This document shows positions 53,524-64,000 of a DNA stretch of 64,000 nt, piece after piece. Under the pieces are notes generated by a model, which worked only from the letters and a program-made list of their open reading frames with translations, made no database searches and had not been told where the DNA came from. A program made the position numbers and the translations under genes. Origin of the DNA: Schistocerca nitens (taxonomy: Eukaryota > Arthropoda > Insecta > Orthoptera > Acrididae); the NCBI RefSeq assembly GCF_023898315.1, contig NC_064622.1:357969234-358033233 (forward strand), in the 5' to 3' direction. Numbering within the stretch: the first letter of the stretch is position 1; each line of letters starts with the position of its first letter.

Positions 53524-54763
53524 TAATAAACGCAGTAAAGTACAAAAAATTGGTTTTATCTCACTCATGGAGTAAATGGGGTACACAATAAATGAAACGA
53601 ATGAACTGTAAAAGAAGTTTTATTTCAATGCAAAAAATATATAAAAATATTCTAGCAAGGGATACGATAAATCTTTCTTGAGTGCCAAAATTCGTTGTTA
53701 ACAAATCTGAATTTCTGAAGAGTTCAAAATATTTCATTTGGTGTAGGGAAAGTTCTCACTCACTGGTTCTTGTAAAAAACTGAAAACACACTTTATTGTG
53801 AAGAGAAAACTTAGACAAAGCAGTTGTTTTCTTGCTGAGCATTGGAATATTCTTCATGAGGCCAGGCACGATAAGATAGGTCCTAGATCCATTCATCCTT
53901 TGATAACTTCGTCTGGCTGTTTTTCGTCTGATGAAATCGCAGAATGTTGATATTTCAATTTTTTTGATCTGGTCTAGTCTTTCGAACCGTCGTTCTCTAC
54001 TTCCTCACCTTTCGTTTCTTCCCCAAGCTTTCGTTTTCAGTTCGCTCTTCTTTTTTTGTTTTTCCTGGCTTTTTCTTCAACTTCCAAATCAATTTTATGT
54101 GCAGAGGAGGTCATTACGAGCGCTTTGCCGTTTCTCGAGTTGGTGATTTTATTTGCACTTCCTAACTTCCTACCTAGTCAACCTTTTAAGTAGACATGAG
54201 AAGCTCTTTCAAATCCAGTGTTACCCCACCCAGTACATCCGGTATTATCTCATAGTTGAAGATTGAATAAGACATGGCGTTGGAATGTTAGCATTTACAT
54301 ACTGTGCATCACACAAACACTGAAGTATCGTGGAAACATGCATAATGTAAATAGTGATTTGCCATTTTTTTCCGGTAATTTTCTCTTGCTACAAGAATCA
54401 CCAACATTGAAGAAAATTTCAGCGAAATCTTTAAAAACGTCTAGAAGGAAAAGCAACGGATGCCCGCTAATGGGGGTTATTTCCATTTCAAGAATGACGG
54501 TAGCTACTACACTACTGTCCATTAAAATTGCTACACAAAGAAGAAATGCAGATGATAAACGGGTATTCATTGGTCAAATATATTATACTAGAACTGACAT
54601 GTGATTACATTTTCATGCAATTTGGGTGCATATATCCTGACAAATCAGTAACCACCTCTGGCCGTAATAACGGCCTTGATACGACTTGGCATTGAGTCAA
54701 ACAGAGCTTGGATGGCGTGTACAGGTACAGCTGCCCATGCAGCTTCAACACGATACCACAGTT

Positions 54764-55316
54764 TGAAACGTCCCCTTAGAAAAATTATACAAGATTGTGC
54801 TTAAACTGACACACAGTATTTTTAGCGCAACGCAATCGACTTTCAAAAATCCCTACAAAAGAATGGCCCTGACTAACATTAACCTATACCTTTCACAAAT
54901 CACTTACCTCACAAAAATCTTCGTTACTCGAACTACTGCAATACACCGAGCACCACTACTGCCAGCTACATAAAAGATTCAAACTACGGAAGGCACTAAC
55001 TACTGATAGGCATACTTAGCAAATGAAAGATTTTAATAGAGAAAATGTATTTACCTTAATAGTGTTGAAAAATCATAATATACATAGCAGTTCATGACAT
55101 CCAGTCTTACAAATTTCCAAACTCCGCCATTTCTCTCCCAACATCCACCACTGCTGGCGGCTCACCTCCAACTGCGCAACGCTATGCGCTGTTAACAGCC
55201 AACTGCCCAACGCTACAATTCAAACTAGCCACAGACTGCACAAAGCACAGCCAGTGATTTTCATACAGAGCGCCACGTAACGCCGCCAATAAGAAAACAT
55301 AAACAGCCTACTTACA
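54764..55316 (-). repeat. 3' LTR (minus orientation)
   Basis: 553 bp, nearly identical to the LTR at 62085-62638, with the same TG and CA ends. Confidence 0.9.
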
Positions 55317-55342
55317 TAGCCCCCATGCTCCCCACAAAAAAG
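55317..55342 (-). other. Polypurine tract candidate
   Basis: Directly before the 3' LTR the minus strand reads TGTGGGGAGCATGGGGGCTA, a G-rich purine stretch at the place where plus-strand DNA synthesis would be primed. It supports minus orientation. Confidence 0.6.
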
Positions 55343-55655
55343 TTTACAAATTGTTTTGGGCAGTGGCCAATAATGATTTGATAAAATTTTTCATAATTAC
55401 AATCACTAAGGTATCAAATGCACACACTTATTGATACAATGTTGGTCAAAAGCTAAAATTGTCTCACAGTCCATAAAGACAGTCCTGATCATTCATCACA
55501 GTAATATTGCAGTGTTTTTCTGAAAGTCTGAGCAGTAAAAGAAAATGCACACGGAAGTAGTGGATTTCCATGCTGTCTTGAAGAAGTAGTATTGTCCTTC
55601 CCACGGAAAGACAGTGCTGACTCTTGAAGAATATTGGTAGGTAGGTCATCACAGA

Positions 55656-55793
55656 GCAGATCCACTGTAGTCCTGGTAGAGATTACGGTATTGGTGGGCC
55701 ACCAGAGGTGCAGACCCACTGCAGTCCTTGTAGAAATAATTGTATTGGTGAGTCATCGAAGGTGCAGACCCACTTCAGTCCTTGTAGAGACGG
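55656..55793. repeat. 54-bp tandem repeat inside the LTR element
   Basis: GCAGA(T/C)CCACT followed by CAGTCCTTGTAGA-type sequence recurs at 55656, 55710 and 55764, exactly 54 bp apart, about 2.5 units. It lies between gag and the 3' LTR. The 54-bp length would preserve frame, and a plus-strand frame does run across it, but no function is apparent. Confidence 0.85.
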
Positions 55794-55899
55794 CCAGCAG
55801 CCATCTGTTGCGACTGTGGAGGTGCACAATCACCATCGAAGAGTCTTGCAGGGAATAGAGCAAGTACGTAAACCACCACTTGTGAACTCACAAAGTTTT

Positions 55900-58800
55900 T
55901 GGAATTGTAGTTAGAACCAGCAATGCTGTTAACCAGTCCCTTGCTGAATTATCATCACACGTGCAAACACTAACAGTCTCTACTTCTCACTTACTGTGCA
56001 TATATTATGAGAAACAGAAATGTGTGCAGTGAAATGTAACGTACAAGTTACTTAATTTGATGAACTGGTGTCAATTACAATTTTATAACATAAGAATACA
56101 ATAACAAACCTACAAAATACATCATTAAAGAACATAACAATACAGATAACATTTGTAGTAATAGGGGCTTTACAAAACAATAGAAATAAACATATACATC
56201 AGTGTTACAAAAATAATGACATAAGTAAATACATAAAGATCAGAATAACTTTTGAAACATCATCTTCACATATGAGCAAAAAACAATAAATAATGTCTAA
56301 ACATCTTTACATAGTAAATAACATATTATCAGAAAAATTCTACAACATAACTCTCATAAGATAAACACATAAAGACAGGAAGAACACAAATACCCAAGGG
56401 TACACAAACACATAGTGGGATAACACAAGGAAAGGATAGGGTCTGTTTTACTGCAGTATTTTGCAAACAAAACTTCCTTTACTTCTCGGAGATCTCCCTT
56501 CGTTCTTCATTATTTCCAAAAAGTCCTGTCTATACCTGCTTTCTGTACTTTTTTCGTATAACTTCTCAATGCATTTCTTCCAATGCATCGCAACTCATTC
56601 TCTTATATAGTCTACCCCGTCTTAAGCTAACTTAAATCTACTGAGCTCAGCAAGGGATGAGGCAATGCAGCAGCACATAACAAATTAACACAAACAGCAA
56701 TGACAAAATTCAAATTGGCAAAGCTAGCAGCATTACGTCTAAATTAGCAGAGCAATTGCAATATTACAACTAATATAAGGCAATGAGCAACAAACAAGAA
56801 AAATAAATCAGTAGTAAAACTAGCTTAGTACAATGTAAAATTCAGTATGACTATGCTTGGCAAACAGCAGCAGCAAATGCAATAACTTATACCTAAACAT
56901 GACAAAGCTCAAGCAGAAAAAATATTACACTAAAAATGGCCATGTCTAATACCTATGTCACATCTTAACACTAGAGTGATGCATCACAAAAACTTACTCT
57001 GCAAGAAAGTTACCAAGTCATTAAAAAAATTATTTATGCAATTCCTGTGAAGGGAAATGTCTATTTGTGCTCTCTTTTCTATGAGAGTACAACATAAAGT
57101 TATTCTTTACTGGGTCTGTAGACAGAAAATAGTGATATTAGTACATCTATTAAATTTTATTTTAACCAATGCTGCAGTGCAGCTAGAACCTAGATATTAA
57201 ACAAAATGAGCAAATATGTACAAAGGAAGGCATGAAACATCATTCATTAGCCATACGGCATTTCATAAGGTAGTAAAAAAATCTCTCAACTAGAAAGACA
57301 GTAGTCATAATCAGGAGTATAGACATAAAATATTTCTCGTCATTTCATTAGGCATTTCAGTAAATATCATAAATTAAGAGCTCCACAGTGTAATCATATG
57401 TTTTCAAATTTGAGCGTGTCGTATTTACGATGCTTTCTACAAAGAAATGTCAATAGCGAGGATAATGGCCTCTTTTTTTTCTCCACCTGTGCCTCTGAAA
57501 GGCACACACTAATGGCTTTTTTCCAGGCGACTGTCGCGCAGCTGGGTGCTTACAGTGACCTACCGAAATATTTACGACATGTTTCCGCTACAGTGACAGT
57601 TGGATACAAATAAAATTTCACAGGTCGAAATATTTGCATTACAAATCTATAGAAACAAAATCTTATAAATATAACAGTGTCCAAAAAATTTTCGCTGACA
57701 TTGTGATACATTCACGCATTTACACACATTTCATAACTCTTAAAGTACAATTCTTGGTTTCCAACATCCTTCTTCACAAACCAGAGTCCCTAACCACTAC
57801 TCATTATTCCTTACCTTATTACACATATACATATTCGTCAACAATTCTTCACTATTTCATCATAATAAATACATATCATAATAAACATTCCTCAACAGCA
57901 AAATACGCATGGTTGTCGTAATAATAACATCATAAAACCTCACCCAAATCTCAAAATCGTCGTAGCTTTCTGCAATAATTTCAAAACCTAAAAAGAATTC
58001 TCTGCTCATTTCAATAGTGTCATCTACCTCAAACGTACTTTAAAAATCATGATCCCATACCAAATACATCATTCTAAGCTCTCATATTATCACAATGGTT
58101 CCGAAAAAATATGAACAGTTCACTAAGTACAGACAAAATACAATTTCATAAGTGTGAAGTTATCCAACGGTGTAATTGCATAAACATGTGTCACTGACGT
58201 ACTAAAAATATGTTTGTTTCTCTGTTAAATAATCAGATAGCTGTGTGATTTTGTGTTGGAGAAATATGGTTCCGATGTGTAAAGTTGTATAAGCAAAGAC
58301 CATATTAGCTAGGGCTCCTTGTGCTTGCCAAACACATGGTATACAAAGTAAGCGTGTACCCCCCCCTGAGAATTAATGTAATTATACCCTCAGGTGTTAC
58401 AGATTACAGCAATGGAATGAAATGTGTCACGGAAAACTTTTGTTTGTAATTCAAAAATCTTGAAAAATAAATGTTTTAAGTACAAAATTAATCACTCAAA
58501 TACGTGTACTGTAGCGCTTAACTGTGGGTCTTGTTGTAAGATAATCTCTATGGAAGTGTCGTAGTTATCGTCCTCTGTAAGCAAAGTTCTGCTAAAATCA
58601 AGGTACTTACCTCATCAAAAACGAAAGTGAAATGCTTTGCGTATAGATATCGTAGTTATTACGTACCTTACCGTGATCAAGAAAGTACTATAATGTAACG
58701 TATTGTTGTGCTACGAAAAAGGCTGTCTCATTGTAGCTATAGCACGAAAGTTACTACTAAAACATGTTTTACTTTCCAGAAGAATTCAGAAAAATTGTGC

Positions 58801-59400
58801 AGATATAAAACAGAAACACCGCAAAAGCAACATTGTAAATGGTCACTCATTAGTAGCGTCGTGATATAATTGTGTAGCTGTCAGAGAAACCAAATGCTAA
58901 GTCATCTTTAATCCCACAGAAAGTACTTCAAATAAAGAATGTCTTTTCAAGTAAACCAAAATGTTGCATGAAAGTCTCATTAGCAGTGCCGGTATATGTT
59001 CTAAGTATGTGAGCCTTATAGTCGTTACGTGATCGTGCAACTAACAAGCAAGAATGTACAAATAACAGCACTGTGTCGTCTGTTCACTATAACAATGCAT
59101 TCGTAATTTCTGTTTAAAAATGTTCCCTAGGTTCTAGACTGGATAGTTAACTTCAAAACATTGTTGCATGTTAACAGTTTCTCAGTGTGACAAATTGTAC
59201 TAGTAGCGTGAAGTGAAAAGTTTTATGGCAAAGACTAAGTTAAAAAACAGATTATCTCTCAAGAAACGGTTTTACATGTGAAATGTGGTGCAATCATTTA
59301 CCCTTTCTAGTACGCAGAGTTTCAACTTCAACGCAATTATCATGTGGTATACGTCGGTAAAGAATACTGGAATTTTTCTCCAGGTTAGCGTCTATGTTAT
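55900..59400. other. Non-coding interior of the LTR element
   Basis: About 3.5 kb with A-rich plus strand and stops in all frames. No RT (YxDD), integrase (HHCC, DDE) or protease motif was recognised on either strand. It seems to be filler between gag and the 3' LTR, as in large retrotransposon derivatives. Confidence 0.6.
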
Positions 59401-59479
59401 ATTTCTCTGAGCCAGCCGGCGCACGTGGCTGCCTGCGGTGCGAGTCATTGTCTGTCTCTTTGTTGGCGCGCGTCGTTAT

Positions 59480-61800
59480 TGGGATTAGCAGACCTAACTT
59501 CTACAAATTCACCTTGTCGAGAGGGCCCTGCCCTGTAGGAATCCCGCCAGTTCTGATGCAATTCAGGTCTGTCGTTACGATTATATCGTCTGTCGTCATG
59601 TTGGTATTTCCTGTAGTTTCTTTCTTGTCGGTTAAGTGGTGGAGAATTTCTCCCTGAATCGTAACTGCACGCTGAACTGTTGCGTCTGAAGTTATTCTGT
59701 CTCCCTTGATAATAATAGTTCTAGTTGCCATATTTTCTGTTTCTATGATTGTTTTTGTCATATTCATTACTACGGAAATGCGATCTTCCTCTGTAACTAT
59801 TACTCTGCCAGTGGTTGTCATATGGGTGGTGTCTGTTTTGGTCACGATTTACGTTGTAAGAATAGCCTTGTCGTGTCCATTTATTATGTCTGTCTTCGCG
59901 GAATTGTGACGGATGTGACCTGTAATTGTTGTGTTCCTGTTTTCGCGTTCTGCGATTGTCCATGTCAATTTCTAATTCTTGTTATAGTACCTGAAAAGCT
60001 TCAATGTCGTCTTTGCAACGTCCTGCCAAAATAATATGTCGTAAATGTTCAGGTAATTTGATTAAGCAAATGCGGATGAGTTCTGAGGGGCTGTATGGGT
60101 TTGACAGGTACTGATTCTTGTGCAACATGTCTTCCAAATATTTCACAAGACTGGTGAATTCAGATTGTTCGAAATGTTTCATCATTATGATGCTATGTTT
60201 TACTCGGTCTTGTGTAGCTTGAGACCAATATGCTGAGAGGAAGGCATGATAAAATTCTCCTTCACTGTGGCAATCGTGAATGACCGATCGCATTCTTACA
60301 GCTGGTTCATTCTCTAAATAGCCACACATAAATTCTAATCTGTGCTCTAGTGACCAGTTGGGAGGAAAACAATGAGAGAATTGCTGGAGCCACGCTTGTG
60401 GATGATGGCGTTACCAGAATTCTTAAATGTTTTAAATTTACGTGTAGTAATGAACAGCTTATAGTCAAAATCATCATGTCGGCGAGTCGCATATCGGTCA
60501 TTGTTACATCGTTTCGGCGGTTCGATTTCAAAATTCGGTGCACCTTGCCAATTTCTTTCATTACTTCCGAAATGCGCAGTGTTATTATTTTGTGGCTGTT
60601 CCGTATTTCTATATCCCTCTTCCCGTACTGGAGCGCGAGTGTCCTCTGAAATACGTAACTCTTGTATTACTTGTGCCAACTGATCTTGTACTTCCCGAAT
60701 TTCTCTTTTGTACTGTGTATTGATTCGATTTTGATTTTGTTTGAATTTTCTAATTTGTTCATACTCTTCAGTGTCAGTGAAAGCTACAGGTCTTGTGTCA
60801 TTCAGATCATCATCTACCTTTGTAGATAAGTTAGTGAATTGATCTGAGAGTTCGGCTACTTTATCCGATAGTGAAATTATTTCCTCTGTGTGTTTTTCTG
60901 AACCAAGTTTCAGAGTGTCCATTTGTGTTGAAATCGTGTCTACCGTGTCCTTTAAGTTTTCCTGAGTTTTTGCAAGTTGCGTAGCCGAAGCGGTAGATGC
61001 AACTGAGTCAATTTTAGCTTGCAAGGTCTCATGATTTTCATGAACAATAATTTGCAGTTCTTTTATGGCTGCTTCGTGATTCTGTAATGCATTTTCATGC
61101 CGCGAAAAAAAGGTTGAAAATGTTCACAAATTTGTGTTTTTGCGTCATTACAGGCTTTTTGACATTTCGATTCAATGTTATGTAACTCAGTAGTTAAATC
61201 TTCACGTGTTTGTTCAAGTGTGATGTCTAACTTTTGAAGCTTTTGCTGTGTTTGTCTCTGATTTTGTTCCATTGTGTCTAACTGTTGCTGTGTTTGTCTC
61301 TGATTTTGTTCCATTGTGTCTAACTTTTGAAGCTTTTGCTGTGTTTGTCTCTGATTTTGTTCCATTTGTTGCATTAATTGCAATAATAATGTATTAGTGT
61401 CTGGAATGTGTTTCTCTATGCTTTTTGGCAGTGCATTTTCACCGGCAACATTCGCATTTTGAAAAGCAGAAAATGTGTCTTGACTTATTTTAGAAAACGG
61501 TGAGGACGCAAAACCTGAATCTGCAGTATTTGCAAGATTGTGTCCTGTCATTTCGGATTCCTGAGGCGAGCTGTTGCCGACCGATCGATCGATAATGCTT
61601 CCCTGTTCACTATTTGTTTCACTGTCTACACCGTTGTTTGCCGCCCGCTCCATTTCCCTATGCACAATTACCAAATTACTATGTTGAACATTAGTTAATT
61701 CATTACACGGTGGCGCTAACACACTGCTTTCGTCTTCACTGTCATTTCTCAGTTTACTTTGGAGCCTTGTATTACGTTTTTCACACGCCATTATTGTCAC
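59480..61800 (-). pseudogene. gag-like gene of the LTR element, frameshifted
   Basis: Gag forms the capsid that packages retroelement RNA. The N-terminal part (61800-61063) has a coiled-coil-prone segment with the repeat MEQNQRQTQQKLQKLD (about 61390-61225). The frame is lost at the A-run near 61106-61112 and resumes in another phase (61024-60347) with more coiled coil (KVAELSDQFTNLSTKVDDD). A capsid-like part (60329-59982) contains CGYLENEPAVRMRS and YSPSELIRICLIKLPEHLRH. An Arg/Asn-rich, nucleic-acid-binding-like tail follows (59963-59500: SYRGRSHFRSNEYDKNNHRN) without a CCHC knuckle. At least three frame or stop interruptions. The assignment as gag is by position and domain character. Confidence 0.7.
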
Positions 61801-62084
61801 AATATTTCACACGACAACACAGAAAAGCACAATTTGAAGAACAAAATAACAACACACATTAACATAGCATTGAAAATAGTATCTAGTTAATTGCAAGCGC
61901 AGCTGCGAAATACTTGGTGCAAATCTACATGCACAACTGTGTACAACAATGAAAAACTACAACTACAAAGGAAATTCTCTCTATAATTACGTGCTGGCAG
62001 TAAACAAAAGCTACACTAATTACACAAACTACGAGAAAAAATCAGAAGATTTCAGTGAGGTATCCTCGGCTAAGGGTCGACATA

Positions 62085-62638
62085 TGAAACGTCCCCTTTG
62101 AAGAATTATAGATGACTATGCTTAAACTGACACACAATATTTTTAGCGCAACGCAATCTGACTTTCAAAAATCCCTACAAAAGAATGGCCCTGACTAACA
62201 TTAACCTATACCTTTCACAAATCACTTACCTCACAAAAATCTTCGTTACTCGAACTACTGCAATACAGCGAGCACCACTACTGCCAGCTACATAAAAGAT
62301 TCAAACTACGGAAGGCACTAACTACTGATAGGCATACTTAGCAAATGAAAGATTTTAATAGAGAAAATGTATTTACCTTAATAGTGTTGAAAAATCATAA
62401 TATACATAGCAGTTCATGACATCCAGTCTTACAAATTTCCAAACTCCGCCATTTCTCTCCCAACATCCACCACTGCTGGCGGCTCACCTCCAACTGCGCA
62501 ACGCTACGCGCTGTTAACAGCCAACTGCCCAACGCTAGAATGCAAAGTAGCCACAGACTGCACACAGCACAGCCAGTGATTTTCATACAGAGCGCCACGT
62601 AACGCCGCCAATAAGAAAACATAAACAGCCTACTTACA
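62085..62638 (-). repeat. 5' LTR (minus orientation)
   Basis: 554 bp. On the minus strand it begins TGTAAGTAGGCTGTTTATG and ends GGGGACGTTTCA. The next bases on that strand (TATGTCGACCCTTAGCCGAG) would hold the primer binding site, but I cannot match them to a particular tRNA. Confidence 0.9.
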
Positions 62639-62642
62639 AGTT

Positions 62643-63110
62643 GATCAAGAGTAGTGACTGACGTATTGCGAAAAGCCAGTTCCTCGGCCACCATTGACCA
62701 GACGTTTTCAATTGGTGAGAGATCTGGAGAATGTGCTGGCCAGGGCAGCTGTCGAACATTTTCTGTATCCCGAAAGGCCCGTACAGGACCTGCAACACGC
62801 GGTCGTGCATTATCCTGCTGAAATATAGGGTTTCGCGGGGATCGAATGAACGGTAGAGCCACGGGTCGTAACACATCTGAAATGTAACGTCCGCTGTCGA
62901 AAGTGCCGTCAATGCGAACAAGAAGTGACCGAGACGTGTAAGCAACGGCACCCCATACCATCACGCCTGGTGATACGCCAGTATGGCGATGACGAATACA
63001 CGCTTCCAATGTGCGTTCACCGCGAAGTCACGAAACACGGAAGCGACCATCATGATACTGTAAACAGAACCGGGATTCATCCAAAAAAATGACGTTTTGC
63101 CATTCGTGCA
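62643..63110 (-). pseudogene. T2 transposase core, right copy
   Basis: The minus strand retains the catalytic core: FLDESRF (about 63075, where FSDES is usual), GVSPGVMVWGAVAYTSRS, FQQDNARPRVAGPVRAF and QLPWPAHSPDLSPIENVWSM. Here 34 residues separate the second Asp from the Glu, the normal Tc1 spacing. The LTR insertion at 62642 removes the C-terminus, and the DNA-binding N-terminus is deleted. Confidence 0.85.
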
Positions 63111-64000
63111 CCCAGGTTCGTCGTTGAGTACACCATCACAGGCTCTCCTGTCTGTGATGCAGCGTCAAGAGTGACCGCAGTCATGGTCTCCGCTCTGATA
63201 GTCCATGCTGCTGCAAACGTCGTCGAACTGTTCGTGTAGACGGTTGTTGTCTTGCAAACGTCCCCATCTGTTGACTCCGGGGCATATCACAGCATCTTAT
63301 TCCTGTCGATTAAATTTCGCGTCTGTAGCACGTCATGTTCGTGGTGTATCAATTTTAATGGCCAGTAGTGTAATAAACGCAGTAAAGTACAAAAAATAGG
63401 TTTTATCTCACTCATGGAGTAAATGGGGTACCCATATAAATGAAACGAATAAACTGTAAAAGAAGTTTTATTTTAGTGCAAAAAATATATGAAAATATTC
63501 TGGCAAGGGATACGATAAATCTTTCTTGAGTACCAGAATCCGTTGTTAACCAACCTGAATTTCTGAAGAATTCAAAATATTTCATTTGGTGTAGGGAAAG
63601 TTCTCACTCACTGGTTCTCATAAAAGACTGAAAACACACTTTATTGTGAAGAGAAAACTTAGACAAAGCAGTTGTTTTCTTGCTGAGCATTGGAACATTC
63701 TTCTTGAGGCCAGACACGATAAGATAGGTCTTAGATCCACTCATCCTTTGATAACTTCGTCCGGCCTTTTTTTCGTCTGATGAAATCGCAGAATGTTGGT
63801 ATTTCAATTTTTTTGTGCTGGTCTAGTCTTTCGAACCGTCGTTCTCTACTTCCTCACCTTTTGATTCTTCCCCAAGCTTTCGTTTTCAGTTGTGCTCTTC
63901 TTTTTTTGTCTTTCCTAGCTTTTTTGTCAACTCCAAATCAATTTTATGTGCAGAGGAGGTCATTACGAGCGCTTTGCCGTTTCTCGTATTGGTGATTTTA

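Larger units (their letters stand above)
52059..54395. repeat. Tandem segmental duplication, left unit
   Basis: The sequence from GAATCACCAACATTGAA (52059), through a T2 transposon (52176-53523) and on to at least 54150 is repeated from 54399 to the window end in the same order and orientation, with only scattered differences outside the interruptions. The T2 copies sit at exactly the same place in both units, so the transposon was there before duplication. The period is about 2.34 kb. The minus strand over 52054-52172 has an open frame (EMEITPISGHQLLFLLDDF) shared with the right unit; its family is not recognised. Confidence 0.85.
54764..62638 (-). mobile_element. LTR retrotransposon with gag but no recognisable pol
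   Basis: A 7.9-kb element read on the minus strand. Two LTRs (54764-55316 and 62085-62638) start TG and end CA and differ at about 14 positions by eye. The 4-bp repeat AGTT flanks the whole (54760-54763, 62639-62642). Gag-like coding lies next to the 5' LTR (61800 down to about 59480). The remaining 4 kb (55317-59400) has no long frame and no RT, integrase or protease motif that I can find. Since the LTRs are about 97% alike and gag is still readable, pol was probably absent on arrival, making this a non-autonomous element. Confidence 0.88.
54510..63370 (-). mobile_element. T2 transposon, right copy, split by an LTR element
   Basis: Right-hand T2: 54510-54763 and 62643-63370, with the LTR retrotransposon in between. 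Ends CACTACTGTCCATTAAAATT and GGCCAGTAGTG, TA borders at 54508-54509 and 63371-63372. About 425 bp of the N-terminal transposase region are deleted at about 63278 (CTCCGGGGCATATCAC). It keeps the stretch that is deleted from the left copy, so the two copies were damaged independently after the duplication. Confidence 0.9.
54399..64000. repeat. Tandem segmental duplication, right unit (expanded)
   Basis: Right-hand unit matching 52059-54150, expanded by the LTR retrotransposon at 54764-62638 and running off the window. The flank after T2 (63371-64000) matches 53524-54160 almost base for base. The shared flank has minus-strand frames (KKTTALSKFSLHNKVCF near 63650; the same in the left unit), possibly part of an unrecognised gene or element. 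Confidence 0.85.

Noticed and set aside
57398..57921. Possible pol or env fragments in the LTR element interior
   Set aside because: Frames of 71 and 95 codons on the plus strand oppose the element's orientation and show no RT, integrase, protease or membrane-protein pattern.

Overview
The window looks like repeat-dense nuclear DNA of an insect, most probably an orthopteran of the locust type. The main reason is that I recognise several tRNA-derived SINE families (called SINE-A to SINE-E here) and Tc1-like elements whose sequence I associate with Schistocerca-type genomes. That is recognition, not a database search. There are no operons, ribosome binding sites or dense bacterial-style coding, and I could not identify a single host gene exon with confidence. 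Almost everything recognisable is a transposable element (TE) or a TE relic, often inserted one inside another.

Region by region. 0-4.5 kb: three SINE-A copies, then a decayed Tc1-like element broken by a LINE 3' end and by a fourth SINE-A, then SINE-B and a trinucleotide microsatellite. 5.6-7.0 kb: an apparently intact Tc1-like transposon (family T1) with a 340-residue transposase. 7.7-8.5 kb: an RTE-like LINE 3' end with a head-to-head inverted duplication. 9.1-13.1 kb: a piggyBac-like remnant, a Penelope-like element with a GIY-YIG domain, and a P-element/THAP9-like transposase relic. 14.2-17.8 kb: decayed RTE-like LINE copies carrying nested SINEs. 18.2-19.6 kb: a second T1 copy, broken by a 17-bp deletion. 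19.6-22.2 kb: a composite of two mariner 3' halves in opposite orientation, containing a 1.63-kb solo LTR. 22.4-22.8 kb: a MITE. 23.0-33.0 kb: a 10-kb array of pyrimidine-rich blocks alternating with a diverged spacer repeat, with one strand-inverted stretch.

34.1-36.7 kb: a tandem SINE-D dimer and a decayed Ty3/gypsy pol. 36.7-40.0 kb: a near full-length RTE-like LINE (endonuclease plus reverse transcriptase) with several disabling mutations. 40.1-42.8 kb: a gag relic, a short Helitron derivative with both ends, and a DDE_3-type transposase relic. 42.8-47.4 kb: a TIR transposon inserted into another copy of itself, both flanked by 3-bp target site duplications (TSDs). 49.2-51.3 kb: an inverted SINE-D dimer with a 13-bp TSD, a LINE 3' end and SINE-E. 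52.1-64.0 kb: a tandem duplication of about 2.3 kb containing a second Tc1-like family (T2). The right-hand T2 copy is split by a 7.9-kb LTR retrotransposon that carries gag but no recognisable pol.

The elements do not form a pathway. What connects them is the order of insertion, which can be read from nesting and target site duplications. The most informative structures are the self-nested TIR transposon, the inverted SINE dimer mobilised as one unit, the gag-only LTR element inside the duplicated T2, the two-tailed mariner with the same active-site change in both halves, and the 10-kb pyrimidine array.
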